From NCBI GenBank assembly GCA_002633005.1, contig NMRA01000098.1, positions 306,782-345,329 on the forward strand: a stretch of DNA of 38,548 bases, read 5' to 3'. Made by a program: the position numbers and the translations under genes. Below are positions 32,001 to 38,548 of this stretch, in pieces (the stretch's first letter is position 1; each line of letters opens with the position of its first letter). Source of the DNA: Phoronis australis. Taxonomy: Eukaryota > Phoronida > Phoronidae. The notes beneath the pieces were generated by a model that worked only from the letters and a program-made list of their open reading frames with translations, did no database searches and had not been told where the DNA came from.

Positions 32001-33086
32001 ACTAAAGTAAAGTCACCTTCAATCAAGAGCTATCTGAGAATTATATTTCTGGCGTAAGATGTCCCGGCCATTTATTTAGATGACGGCAATCGCCTGGGTA
32101 ATTTGGACTTAACATTTAAACAGCTGTTCACTAGGTTATCTTCTAAAGTAAACATGGTCAACACTGTTCAACATGTCAAGTGCAGTAAGCAAAATAAAAA
32201 AAACACTTTTCAGGATTTCAGGTTCGTCAGATGAGGATGTCACCTTGAATTTGATCTTTCGACACCATAATTACAATGGCCCAAACGTCGGCTATAGTGG
32301 CACAACCAATAGCCTCTCCCCGAAAATACTACAACGCTGTGTAAAAGTCCTTGGGACGAGAGCCCCACAGTTGCACATTGCCACTGTGCTTATCATTAAA
32401 ATTAGTTTGACATGTTGTGGCGAACGAAGGGCACAGTCGCTGGGGAAGTTTTTATCATGTGCGCGCAATACATATGTAAAAACAATGAGATGCAATTTGG
32501 AGCTCCATAAGTCCCCACCACCTGATGTAACTGTATCTCAATACTCCAAATCTTATTTTTACCAGCAAAAAACAGGCAATTCAATATGTTATTCAGCTCT
32601 ATTGGTGATGACATTGGTTCTACTACGAGCAAATGATGACAAAATACTACTGCTGACGGTTGCTCTTTTCAAGATTCACAGATGTGTGCAGTCCGTTTGT
32701 TTACCTTGTCTTACCTTACTTATTATAGTAGTGGCGAAACCGCTCACGTTATATTCCCAATGATCGCATTTTGTGAGCAACGATGTTTCATTCATGAGTG
32801 CAGGATACGCCGCTTCGGTAAGCTGACTGCCTTCAACAACAAACGCGACCTCTGTGTAATTCACGTTATAATGCATGCATTGCCTCTCAAACGCGTCTTC
32901 GCTGTTGACTGTCGTCATCCAGTTGCCGCCGGAACACCAATGTTCTTGCTGTCCGCCAATGAAAATCATTAGCAAATTTTGCCATCCCGTGGGAAGTCCA
33001 GTTAAACCAAGTATGGTGAACAGGAAAAAATTATATTTTCCCACTTCGCCAACCAAAGTCAACAATTGATCGAAATGGGACATCAT
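13752..33086 (-). CDS. SLC22-family organic cation/carnitine-type transporter, complete, 10 exons
   Basis: Minus-strand gene assembled from ten exons: 33086-32715, 28303-28200, 27262-27099, 26252-26084, 19497-19368, 18467-18370, 16561-16341, 14710-14529, 14192-14053 and 13860-13752. Every intron is GT-AG and every phase agrees, giving 562 codons plus TAA. The family consists of plasma-membrane major facilitator transporters with about 12 helices that carry organic cations, carnitine or anions. Seen here: helix 1 near residues 19-42; a large extracellular loop with NYT, NET and NVS sequons and several cysteines; WDLVC (125-129); GTISDIIGRKK (154-164, the MFS loop 2-3 signature); PESPRWL (273-279); FVTSFVYYGLS (347-357); NRFGRR (390-395); ELFPTVVRN (449-457); PETNRARLPET (508-518). 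The length is normal for the family. I chose ATG 33086 because SLC22 proteins begin close to the FDxLLxxVGExG motif; the frame stays open upstream to an ATG at 33263 (59 more residues). Substrate and exact orthologue cannot be told. Confidence 0.93.
14053..14192 (-). CDS. SLC22 exon 9 (residues 481-526)
   Basis: The acceptor is gttcaatctag and the donor GGAAC|gtaagt, phase 2. It encodes WFGLSSLLMGSLSVVAGGLA and then ILPETNRARLPETLSDGE, the last helix and the PETxxxxLPET signature. Confidence 0.93.
14529..14710 (-). CDS. SLC22 exon 8 (residues 420-480)
   Basis: The acceptor is tgatttcag and the donor CATCTG|gtaagc, phase 0. It encodes GKFGSSASFAIVYVFTAELF followed by PTVVRN and ARVGSLLAPQL, the most conserved C-terminal block of the family (helices 9 and 10). 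Confidence 0.94.
15866..16271 (+). mobile_element. TIR element with a THAP-like N-terminus
   Basis: Imperfect terminal inverted repeats: AATAGATCCGTCCCGGATTA at the left, and the right end reads inward AATAGGGCCGTCCCGGATAA. It is 406 bp long, in intron 7, ending 69 bp from SLC22 exon 7. On the plus strand it carries ATG 16049 with MPKKYYCCAVGCNSDVRKF and, further on, KFFAFPTSMKD, which resembles the first Cys pair and FxxFP block of a THAP DNA-binding domain. The rest of the domain is missing. THAP domains are common in P-element-type transposases, so this may be a deletion derivative; that is inference. Confidence 0.5.
16341..16561 (-). CDS. SLC22 exon 7 (residues 346-419)
   Basis: The acceptor is attttatag and the donor CCCAG|gtagaa, phase 1. 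It encodes FVTSFVYYGLSYNTGSLSGN, helix 7 and the NRFGRR loop before helix 9, and ends GSIPGLKNP. The +1 position of an earlier GT (CTG|gtctta) also exists, but the phase and the length before exon 8 favour the later donor. Confidence 0.9.
18370..18467 (-). CDS. SLC22 exon 6 (residues 314-345)
   Basis: The acceptor is tacaaatttag and the donor TGCTG|gtatgt, phase 2. It encodes ATLMDVLRRPRMRIRLL followed by VISFCW, equivalent to the DLFRTPxLRxxTLI..W stretch that ends the cytoplasmic loop. The joined reading frame continues exactly into FVTSFVYYG of exon 7. Confidence 0.88.
19368..19497 (-). CDS. SLC22 exon 5 (residues 270-313)
   Basis: The acceptor is ctattttcag and the donor ACAAAG|gtaaag, phase 0. 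It starts with LLPESPRWLYAENRAAEAE, the diagnostic PESPRWL motif at the head of the large cytoplasmic loop, followed by a lysine-rich loop typical of the family. Confidence 0.93.
19661..19903. mobile_element. MITE-like inverted-repeat element (intron 4)
   Basis: The arms 19661-19702 and 19862-19903 are inverted copies. Both contain GACTTAAGACA, AAATTTGGTC and ACGCTCC, and begin AGTGAC. The right flank carries TTTCATGAAA. It lies just upstream of SLC22 exon 5. Non-coding, about 243 bp. Confidence 0.65.
20119..20157. repeat. (TA)n microsatellite followed by an ambiguous base
   Basis: A run of TA dinucleotides, followed at 20158 by the only N in the window. The true length of the tract is therefore probably unresolved in the assembly. 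Confidence 0.9.
21845..21935 (+). repeat. Short minisatellite of about 20-bp units
   Basis: Four diverged units of the pattern TTCGGACTATAGACCCxxTT. Isolated related pieces (CCGACTA, GGACTATCGACC) occur at 23088 and about 23780. In SLC22 intron 4. Confidence 0.5.
21972..22590 (+). other. Two exon-like acidic segments on the plus strand in intron 4
   Basis: Segment 21972-22022 (acceptor ttttttttcag, donor GAAG|gtagaa) would read DENVVDPFSSSDNDTDE. Segment from 22517 (acceptor ttgtttcag) would read DEEVRECRFRHKVFSS and reaches a stop near 22590. The phases match. A short ATG exon with a good donor (20518-20544, MVHSRSKSM) and open pieces at 21719-21837 and 24427-24724 (CSDAESDDDNTTVS) lie around. 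A nested gene or transposase remnant is possible, unproven. Confidence 0.2.
23205..23351. mobile_element. 147-bp TIR element, copy 2 (intron 4)
   Basis: Starts ACATGGGCGGCGCA and ends with the near complement TGCGCTGCCCATGT, flanked by GTA on both sides (3-bp target duplication). The interior holds two related halves of about 73 bp, each with GGGGGCTATAGCCCC-like and TTTTTTCAGTGCT segments. It has exactly the same length as the copy at 8857. No coding sequence. Confidence 0.85.
23990..24146 (-). other. Hydrophobic exon-like open frame in intron 4
   Basis: After a possible acceptor (catttgacag) the minus strand reads VLAHIAKAVIPVMYIFSNG, IFSYTLGVTLVNMVNVFSYE, with a weak donor (gag|gtttgt) or further open sequence. 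It is clearly membrane-like. It loosely recalls the IGKFG...YT.EL region of SLC22, but its phase does not fit between exons 4 and 5. It could be a dead duplicate exon or chance. Confidence 0.25.
25267..25460. repeat. Long inverted repeat with a hammerhead-like core between its arms
   Basis: The arms 25267-25291 and 25436-25460 are inverted, 24 of 25 bp identical (ATTAGAAAACGGACATTTGC...). Between them lies CCGATGA (25379-25385), a 5-bp stem GTCTT/AAGAC and GAAAC (25404-25408), the order of a hammerhead catalytic core but with C where the consensus has U4 and one extra base. Resembles relics of Penelope-like or retrozyme elements; uncertain. Confidence 0.4.
25681..25880. repeat. 50-bp minisatellite, about 4 units
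   Basis: Diverged units of about 50 bp with the pattern GGGGTATATACCCAATGGGG, then CATATATAGTTGCGGGCTAT and ATATTGTTC. It lies beside the (TA)n tract in intron 4. Units differ by substitutions and small length changes. Confidence 0.75.
25953..26010. repeat. (TA)n microsatellite
   Basis: Uninterrupted TA dinucleotides for about 58 bp, 74 bp inside intron 4 from the exon 4 donor. Confidence 0.95.
26084..26252 (-). CDS. SLC22 exon 4 (residues 214-269)
   Basis: The acceptor is tgttgtttcag and the donor ATTTG|gtgaga, phase 2. It encodes MEIVGVKYRMYLGILFQCW and the AYFIRDH segment, corresponding to the E-(M/V)-GPKYR and AYFIRDW blocks of SLC22 helices 5 and 6. Confidence 0.92.
26936..27120 (-). 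repeat. 37-bp x 5 tandem array containing the exon 3 splice donor
   Basis: Five back-to-back units of 37 bp (27084-27120, 27047-27083, 27010-27046, 26973-27009, 26936-26972). Each unit has 22 bp matching the exon 3 end (TGGACAGTGG...TCATC) and 15 bp of intron start (GTAAGTACTCTAGT). Unit 1 is the real exon edge. Unit 3 keeps GTAAGT, unit 2 has GCAAGT, unit 4 has GTAACT, and unit 5 is broken (GCTAAG). Confidence 0.9.
27099..27262 (-). CDS. SLC22 exon 3 (residues 159-213)
   Basis: The acceptor is ctgttctag and the donor ATCG|gtaagtac, phase 1. It begins IIGRKKTIL, completing the GxxxDxxGRKK motif, then encodes helices 3 and 4 and ends WTVAFVI. Its last 22 bases and the first 15 bases of the intron are repeated four more times downstream (26936-27083). 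Confidence 0.92.
27473..27915. mobile_element. Fold-back/MITE-like element with many TTATGTC/GACATAA motifs
   Basis: The ends are inverted repeats, TTGGCGCAGTGTGACATAA on the left and its near complement on the right (TTATGTCGCGCTGCGCCAA). The inside is filled with about a dozen copies of GACATAA or its complement TTATGTC in both orientations. It sits in intron 2 of the SLC22 gene and has no coding capacity. No clear target-site duplication is visible. Confidence 0.7.
28200..28303 (-). CDS. SLC22 exon 2 (residues 125-158)
   Basis: The acceptor is gtctttcag and the donor GACAT|gtaagt, phase 2. It encodes WDLVCDNEYLVTLASSIYMT and then helix 2 up to GTISD, the start of the MFS signature loop. 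Confidence 0.92.
28447..28600 (+). mobile_element. Possible old tRNA-SINE relic
   Basis: AGTGGTTCGTTCCAGTC resembles a damaged B box, and TTCCAGGCGATAAGT 40 bp later matches TTCCAGGCGATCAGT of the SINE at 7522-7741 at 14 of 15 positions. It lies in SLC22 intron 1. The A box is poor, so this is tentative. Confidence 0.3.
28601..32714. other. Rest of SLC22 intron 1
   Basis: Contains plus-strand open frames of 155 codons (29876-30343) and 118 codons (30822-31178, with duplicated TTGCGACATTTTGT and CTTGTGCTTCGAAG strings), and one of 196 codons (32173-32763) that overlaps exon 1 in antisense. None shows a family motif, signal peptide or exon context, so I do not call them genes. Confidence 0.4.
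28982..29280. promoter_or_regulatory. Cluster of YY1-like and E-box motifs in intron 1
   Basis: Three GCCATTT-type sites (reverse of AAATGGC) at 28982-29016, then CACGTG at 29255 and AAGATGGCGG at 29272. It might be an internal promoter or enhancer of the SLC22 gene, but no clear exon follows on either strand (the plus-strand ATG closes after three codons). Confidence 0.25.
32715..33086 (-). CDS. SLC22 exon 1 (residues 1-124)
   Basis: Encodes MMSHFDQLLTLVGEVGKYN, helix 1 and most of the extracellular loop, ending TTIISK. The donor is AAG|gtaaga, phase 0. The next residues, WDLVC, begin exon 2, as in other SLC22 genes. The start coordinate may be 33083 if the second of the two adjacent ATGs is used. 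Confidence 0.9.
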
Positions 33087-33522
33087 TAAGGCGCAATCGA
33101 CGAGACTGACAACACTCAAAAACCGCTGACGATTGTAGTCTCGGGGTCTTGTCATTCTATTTTGGTATAACCCACTCGACCTTATCATAGTAGGCCCATT
33201 TTTTAGTTTACTGACCCTGTTTTTGCGGTGTTCGGACGGTGTCATATTTAAACACAGATACATTGTTGACAGTGCTCAGGAAGTCCACTAAGAGTAGGCA
33301 TCACTTAAAGTTGCTATGGACCAGCCTCCAACGAAAAAATGATTTTGTACTTCTTAAGAAGGCCAATCGGACATCTGATGAGAACGGAGATCAGAAGTTT
33401 AAAGCGATTAGTTCAGTGACAAGTTAGGGCTTCTTGCAGCTTGCGACTTTAGCAACAGTCTGGTCACAACCACGGGCGATCGGTCGTGGATGAACAGAGC
33501 CTAACCTAAACTTACATCATAG

Positions 33523-33565
33523 CAGGAAGAGATAACTCCTGGTTATCTCTGGTTATCTCTTCCTG
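33523..33565. repeat. Hairpin with 14-bp perfect arms
   Basis: CAGGAAGAGATAAC and GTTATCTCTTCCTG, separated by 15 bp that themselves contain another GGTTATCTCT. Upstream of the SLC22 start. Confidence 0.85.
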
Positions 33566-34188
33566 ATCATAGGAATGTTGACTTCTCACGGTAGGTCAGC
33601 CTTCTGATTTAGGGACTGACGATAGGAAGACAGGTGAAGGCGTCATGTACGTACATTCTTTCTCACCCCAACCTCTCGACGGGTGAATGGTTTTGGGACG
33701 TAGAATAGGTCCGTGTGCAAACACCAGCGCGCATGATCTGACGTTCGTCATGAAGAAGTGATCTGCGAATGAGCTAAGAGATATAAAGAATCATTTTTTT
33801 GTATTTTATTTGACGTTTTGTTATCACGAGTGAGTCATAAAACTTGTGTGTAATGCATCAATTTCTGACTGTCCGAACTCGGAATATTCCCTTGTGACAA
33901 ATGGAATGATCGAGTCTATGTTTGTTCATTGATCAACGAGCAGCCAGAATCGTCATGATTCACAGTGCTATTGCTCGAAACACTGACAAAGAAGATAATC
34001 AGATAACAGGCGACCGATAACTTGAGAATTTTTTTGGCGACGGATCTGAGATATCCGAGCAGCCTTCAGATCGGTCGGCATGTGGACACTGTAAAACTGT
34101 AAGTGTTAATTAAAACTACTCATAATACTAAAACTTGCCTCAACCTGTTCGTTGCTCAGATTAGATGCGATTTTCTGGCTTGGGAAGA

Positions 34189-34258
34189 AGCGGCAGTTCG
34201 CACATGCGTCGGGCATGGCTTCAAGCGGCAGTTCGCACATGCGCCGAGCACGGCTTCA
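34189..34258 (+). repeat. 35-bp x 2 tandem duplication
   Basis: Two adjacent copies beginning AGCGGCAGTTCGCACATGCG and ending GGCTTCA, with three differences, followed by the start AGCGG of a third. Confidence 0.85.
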
Positions 34259-35546
34259 AGCGGAAACGGACCGTGAGTTCTTCACAAGCCCAGGGACCCG
34301 TTTCATGAAACTATTTATTAGTCTTAACTTAAAAATAACAGTGTTGTCATTCCTTCAAATGTCACGTTGCGCTTGTTGAACAATGAGTTGGCGCCATTCC
34401 AACAATCAAATTTGAGACTTAAACTTTCTTGCTAAGTAACCAGTTTCGTAATAGTACGTGTTTTAAATCAGAGGGCGCGTTCACAATGCCGAGGGTAAGA
34501 CTTTTCATAAGTAAAAACTAGTAAAAGATCCCACGAAGTTCCACTTGCGTAATTCACTATGCAGGGCACTCTCGAGGACAAAAGGGTGATGCATTCAGGA
34601 AACGCATCTTAGAAGGGGAGGGGTTCTCTCAGCAAATTACCTACGAGAAAATATCCTTTGAATCTTTTTATCTCAATTATATCAATTCCCTGTGAATTGT
34701 TTTATAACACACAACAGCGCTTATTGTTTCTTGCTGGCTATCAAAGAAATAAACAGCAGTGTCGTGTACGCAACAAAGTCTACTTACAAACAAGATGGAC
34801 TGCTGCCACAAATGTGTGGGAGCAGATTGGTCCGCCCAAGAGCAAAAAAAAAATGTTTCCGCGGGACGGGAAAAGTAGTGCGAGGCGTAGGAATATGCAT
34901 CCATTAGAGGGAAATAGCGTAGGTGAGAGAATAACTTTGAACTGGGACAGAACCGAATGAAGCGCGGGCAGGGAAATCTCGGTGCTTTGTACAAATAATC
35001 GAGAAGAAATTTAGCAGGAAATTCAGGTAAAGACGTACCCTTCAGACTTTTCGAATTTGTCAAAAAAAATCTCTTGTCGCCACGTACCTTTCACTCGATT
35101 TCTATAATTTGGAGGGTTTTGTTAGTCTAAGCACACTATCTCTCTCAGTTCATAGTAATTCCATGTGAATAGTGGGTTTTGGTTATTCTTGCTCGTTTTT
35201 GAGTAGCTGGCTGCACAAAGTTAGTCGTAAGCATGCAATGGGCATTTCACTTTGGAATCAAGATATTGTTAAATTTGAGCAAGGTTTTTAAAGTCTGGGG
35301 CCCAATAAACTTTTCTTATTTCCAGGTTTTGCACACCCAGTGAAACAGTGAGATGGACCGTAATGACCTGCTTTTTCAAATCCAAACCAGCTTAAAGACC
35401 TGGTTGCAAAATGCCCATGTGGTTCCAGAATCTGAATATACTTACTTCACAAAATCTTATTTTCGACACCCTGTCTTTATATTCTTTTCGCCTTTCTTGC
35501 CACAAGCGATTTTTTAACCGTATTTGACCCTTCTCTGTGAGCGTAT

Positions 35547-35616
35547 AATAACCGGCTTTTATCGGTTATTTCCGTACCCATATTTCCGGCTCATCAGTTC
35601 AGGAACTTGTCCTGAA
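35547..35616. repeat. Two adjacent small hairpins
   Basis: AATAACCG/CGGTTATT (35547-35570) and TTCAGGA/TCCTGAA (35598-35616). No downstream T run or gene links them to a known function. Confidence 0.6.
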
Positions 35617-36810
35617 CGCCGCCATTTTTCCTTGTAATTGAATATGCTATCGCTTGCTCGAAAAGTATTCATTATTTTGTTTTGTTTTATTAGTAATATC
35701 TCGTGATTAGTTTGCATATGTAGTGTATTTATAGTTTTTAGTTAGTGGTCGTTGAATTTTTTGGAATGTTACGCGTACTTATTATGTTAAAATAGCATTG
35801 GTGTTTAGTTCCTTACGTAGGGAACCCAGGAACCAATATGGGTCGAACCAATTTTTTTTCGTTTTGATTTTTTTTTCTCGTTTTGAAAAAGTACTTTGCT
35901 ATCATCGGAAAGTAAGTGCATTCTACTCAGAAAAAAAATCGAAAAAGTATCAAAATAGAGGCAAGCAGTGTAAACATATTGCAATTTTTGTGGCGAAATT
36001 TGGGTCACTTTGTTTGGATCGCGTTGGCCATATTGGAGGACAGTGGGATAAGTTACGAGTTTAAAACTTTGTGTAAATTGTTTTCGCCAACAAATTACAG
36101 TGAAATTTAGTTAGACATATCTTTACTTACTATTCTGCACGATTCAACAGTGTTCAACAAATTTCAGCCTCGCAGTTGTTACTCATTAAGTGATAAATGT
36201 ACTCACAATTCCCGTTGGACTCATTTCTGGCGGCACCGACAACAAAGCGACTTTTGCTGAACTGAAAGGCATGTTCAATCGGCTACTTTGTAATTTGTGA
36301 AGATTTAACGTTGATATATTTTGACAAACGTTGCTACAAAGAAGGACCTTTGTTCAATTTTCGTGTTTTTTGTGCAAATATATAAGATATATTCGAATTA
36401 TTTTATTGTGAATTTCCCATTCAGGTGATCTTACACTAATCTAAAAAAATAGTTGAAATAATTTTGAAATGTTTTTTGTTTGACTGTCAACTGCTGTTCA
36501 AGACTTGATTCGGTGTCACAAAATGATTCATATTTTTTTCTAAATTTTAAGTCTCAATTGCTTTCAAGTCATGTTTTTGTAACTTATTGTTTCTTAATTC
36601 AGGTTATCAAGTCAACAATATGAATAATCTTAATTTGGGAAATAAGCTATGTTGGATTGTGAAGCTTCAAGCCTCCAATTCTTGTTCTTTGCAACTTCAT
36701 ATTTTTTTTAATCATGCTTGTCAAATTCTGGTGTAAGGAAACACTATTCGGTCACCATGGTAATAGTTACATTTAAGTCCACTTTCATAACATGGAAACT
36801 TTTGCTGTTG

Positions 36811-37065
36811 CATGCGCGCACCCAGGGGGGGGGGGGGCTCCCCCCCCTAACAAGCTCAGGGGGGAAAACGCGAAGTGGGCAAAAAGGTCAGCCCCCGAGA
36901 GACAAAAAGCCCGAGAAAATGGGACAAAAGTCCACTAAAGAAGCGCAAACGCGCAATTTACAGTGGTGCTCCCGTTTTTTTTAGTCCGCCCACTCTTTTT
37001 TTAGCAAAAACCCCACATCGCCGGGAATTCGAGCCCCCCCATATTGAAGGCTGGGTGCGTGCATG
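36811..37065. mobile_element. TIR element with poly-G core, copy 1
   Basis: The left end CATGCGCGCACCCAG and right end CTGGGTGCGTGCATG are inverted repeats with one mismatch. It is flanked by TGTTG on both sides (5-bp target duplication). Near the left end a run of 13 G faces a run of 8 C. Non-coding. Confidence 0.7.
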
Positions 37066-37197
37066 TGTTGAATAGTGTTTGTAATGCTAAATGTTGTAAA
37101 GAATTGTACATTTTAAGTTACTTATTATCTTAAAAGTTTGAATCATTTTGGGTTAATGAATAAAAATGATAACATTTTGTATTGGACTTGTCATACT

Positions 37198-37425
37198 TAT
37201 GTGCTCGAACGAGCCCCCAATTTGGAGAAAAAGATCTGCCTCAGTCAGAGAAGCACGAATTTCGAAAAAAGTAGAAGATAAGACAAAATTCCACTAGAAG
37301 AGAGGAAGTACCAAAATTTAGCGTCTGCAATTCATAGCTCTGAACATACCCAGTGAATCTTATAGTAAAAGATAGACATTCCCAAAAATTCCAGCCCCCA
37401 TTCTTTTAGGCTTGGTGCGCTCATA
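37198..37425. mobile_element. Diverged copy 2 of the 36811 element
   Basis: It shares the right-end pattern AATTCxAGCCCCC...GGCTTGGTGCG and the internal GACAAAATTCCACTA with copy 1 (GACAAAAGTCCACTA). The left end is poorly preserved, so the boundary is approximate. Confidence 0.45.
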
Positions 37426-37579
37426 TAAAGTCTTAGTGAGCAAATCTCTATTGAAAGCCAACAACTTTGCACAGTTCGCCAGAAGTACCCAAGTTCTAAA
37501 TAAACCTCGTTTGAGCGAGCGCTGTGGCCAGCGACCAGTTAGCCCTAAGGGTAGCCTAGGCCTGCATGTACTAACAAGC

Positions 37580-37612
37580 TGTATTTTGACGATAGTCTTC
37601 ACTGGTAGCTGG
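37580..37612 (+). repeat. Dispersed repeat (TTTTGACGATAGTC family), copy 3 (short)
   Basis: TGTATTTTGACGATAGTCTT followed by CACTGGTAGCTGG. Only the core of the repeat is kept. Confidence 0.5.
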
Positions 37613-38005
37613 TACTGAAGCTAGCTAAGGTCTGCCGCGGCAGTGTGACACAGGACTAACCAGCCCGTAAGTTCATGCAAGTGTCTGAAACTATCTTTGA
37701 ATATATGCGGCGTTTATGATTTGAGTATTTTACTTCGACAAAACAGCTCGCAATCGCATGCATTTACCGTTCGCCAGTGTCTGGTCTCGATCGGCACCAG
37801 GTCCGATACGCTGCGGTCCCGAGTCTAGCAAAATAATTTCTGTCAAAATTTATTCGCCACATTTCTTCAGCAAATTCGATAAAGTTGTCTGTATTTTGAT
37901 TAAGGCGCGCTGTCGATTATTTTATCCCCGTTTGCAGGCTGGTAACAGGCACTCGTCCATCCACACTGACGGCGTTTTCTTAGCCTGGGTTCCTGAATGA
38001 ATTGT

Positions 38006-38036
38006 ACTTCCGGGTTCGCGGCAAGTTCAAAATGGC
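38006..38036 (+). promoter_or_regulatory. Housekeeping-type promoter signature (ETS and YY1 sites)
   Basis: ACTTCCGG (ETS-family site, about 38006) lies 20 bp before CAAAATGGCGG (YY1-like, 38029). In many TATA-less animal promoters these sites flank the transcription start, with the YY1 ATG serving as the start codon. There is no TATA box. Confidence 0.45.
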
Positions 38037-38058
38037 GGTGGTTCTTCGGGTGCGAATC
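38032..38058 (+). CDS. Possible first coding exon of a gene leaving the window
   Basis: ATG inside the YY1-like site opens MAVVLRVRI, followed at 38059 by a good donor (ATC|gtgagt). The promoter motifs just upstream support it. The rest of the gene would lie beyond 38548 or in a small exon I cannot identify, so the product is unknown. Confidence 0.35.
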
Positions 38059-38548
38059 GTGAGTGGCGCGTTCATTTAAACTTTTTTCGAGTACGAATTG
38101 TGTATTAGTTATGGGGTAGGTACTTCTTGGATCCTTATAACTTCCTCTAACCATGTAATAAGGGTTAGCAATGCGTGCGACCAGGTCTTTAAGTGTTGAG
38201 TGCCACCATAGATTATAGACAACAGATTCGCAACTCCGGCATATTCTTACGAGCTGAGTTGACCTCTAATGACCTATCTGCTGCAGTTTCCGGTCAGTTT
38301 TAATTTGACGAGAAATACCTGCATCTACTTTACTGTCCAAAACAGCGAAAAAAACATTAATTTATATTAATTTCGGTATTGAAACGCTTTTCAAAGTCTT
38401 TCAATAGTAGAAGTGTTGGTATTGTGAGTACTTTTGGCAATGCTACTGGTAATTAATTTCAAAATTCAAACTTCGGTTCCGACCCTTTATGTCGTCTGCT
38501 TGCCCAATAGCAGCATAGTTATCGGACAGTTTTTGATTTACGGTTCAC

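Larger units (their letters stand above)
33264..36810. other. SLC22 5' flank and intergenic sequence
   Basis: No gene recognised. Holds the hairpins and 35-bp duplication listed separately and a lone TTTCATGAAA motif at about 34300 like those at element ends elsewhere. The SLC22 promoter must lie at its left edge, but no TATA box or clear initiator stands out. Confidence 0.4.

Noticed and set aside
1-38548. CRISPR array, bacterial operon, rRNA or complete tRNA gene
   Set aside because: No spaced direct repeats, no operon structure and no full tRNA fold; only tRNA-like SINE heads were seen.

Overview
This is eukaryotic nuclear DNA from an animal, most likely a marine invertebrate deuterostome and perhaps an echinoderm. 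The support is AT-rich sequence, GT-AG introns of 0.2 to 6.6 kb, one SLC22 solute-carrier gene with ten exons, tRNA-headed SINE relics, a dead non-LTR retrotransposon, many small inverted-repeat elements and a strong excess of the octamer TAGGCCTA. There are no operons and no continuous long genes. Most open frames in the window are chance. The species is an inference and cannot be proved from the sequence alone.

The main gene lies on the minus strand from about 33.1 kb (start) to 13.75 kb (stop). I assembled ten coding exons by hand, using splice sites, phase and family motifs. All phases agree and they give a 562-residue protein, a normal length for an SLC22 (organic cation/carnitine-type) major facilitator transporter. 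The hallmarks are present in order: WDLVC before membrane segment 2, GTISDIIGRKK, PESPRWL, NRFGRR, ELFPTVVRN and PETN..LPET. A poly(A) signal lies about 225 nt after the stop. The introns hold a 37-bp array built from the exon 3 splice donor, an inverted-repeat element with about a dozen TTATGTC/GACATAA motifs, a (TA)n tract and a 50-bp minisatellite next to exon 4, a TIR element carrying a THAP-like start beside exon 7, and one copy of a 147-bp TIR element.

Left of the gene (1-13.5 kb) the sequence is mainly repeats and decayed genes. These are a degenerate short-motif region (1-470), a MITE-like element (3.9 kb), a decayed minus-strand coding region of unknown family (4.7-5.5 kb), a 181-bp fold-back (6.0 kb), a broken THAP domain (6.8 kb), a repeat-rich block holding a complete SINE insertion with a 9-bp target duplication (7.3-8.7 kb), the first 147-bp TIR element (8.9 kb), a second tRNA-like SINE head (10.4 kb) and a 5'-truncated LINE ORF2 remnant (11.0-12.3 kb).

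Right of the gene (33.3-38.5 kb) there are short hairpins, a 35-bp duplication, two neighbouring copies of a roughly 230-255 bp TIR element and, at 38.0 kb, a housekeeping-type promoter signature (ETS-like ACTTCCGG followed by a YY1-like AAAATGGCGG) that probably marks the first exon of another gene on the plus strand.
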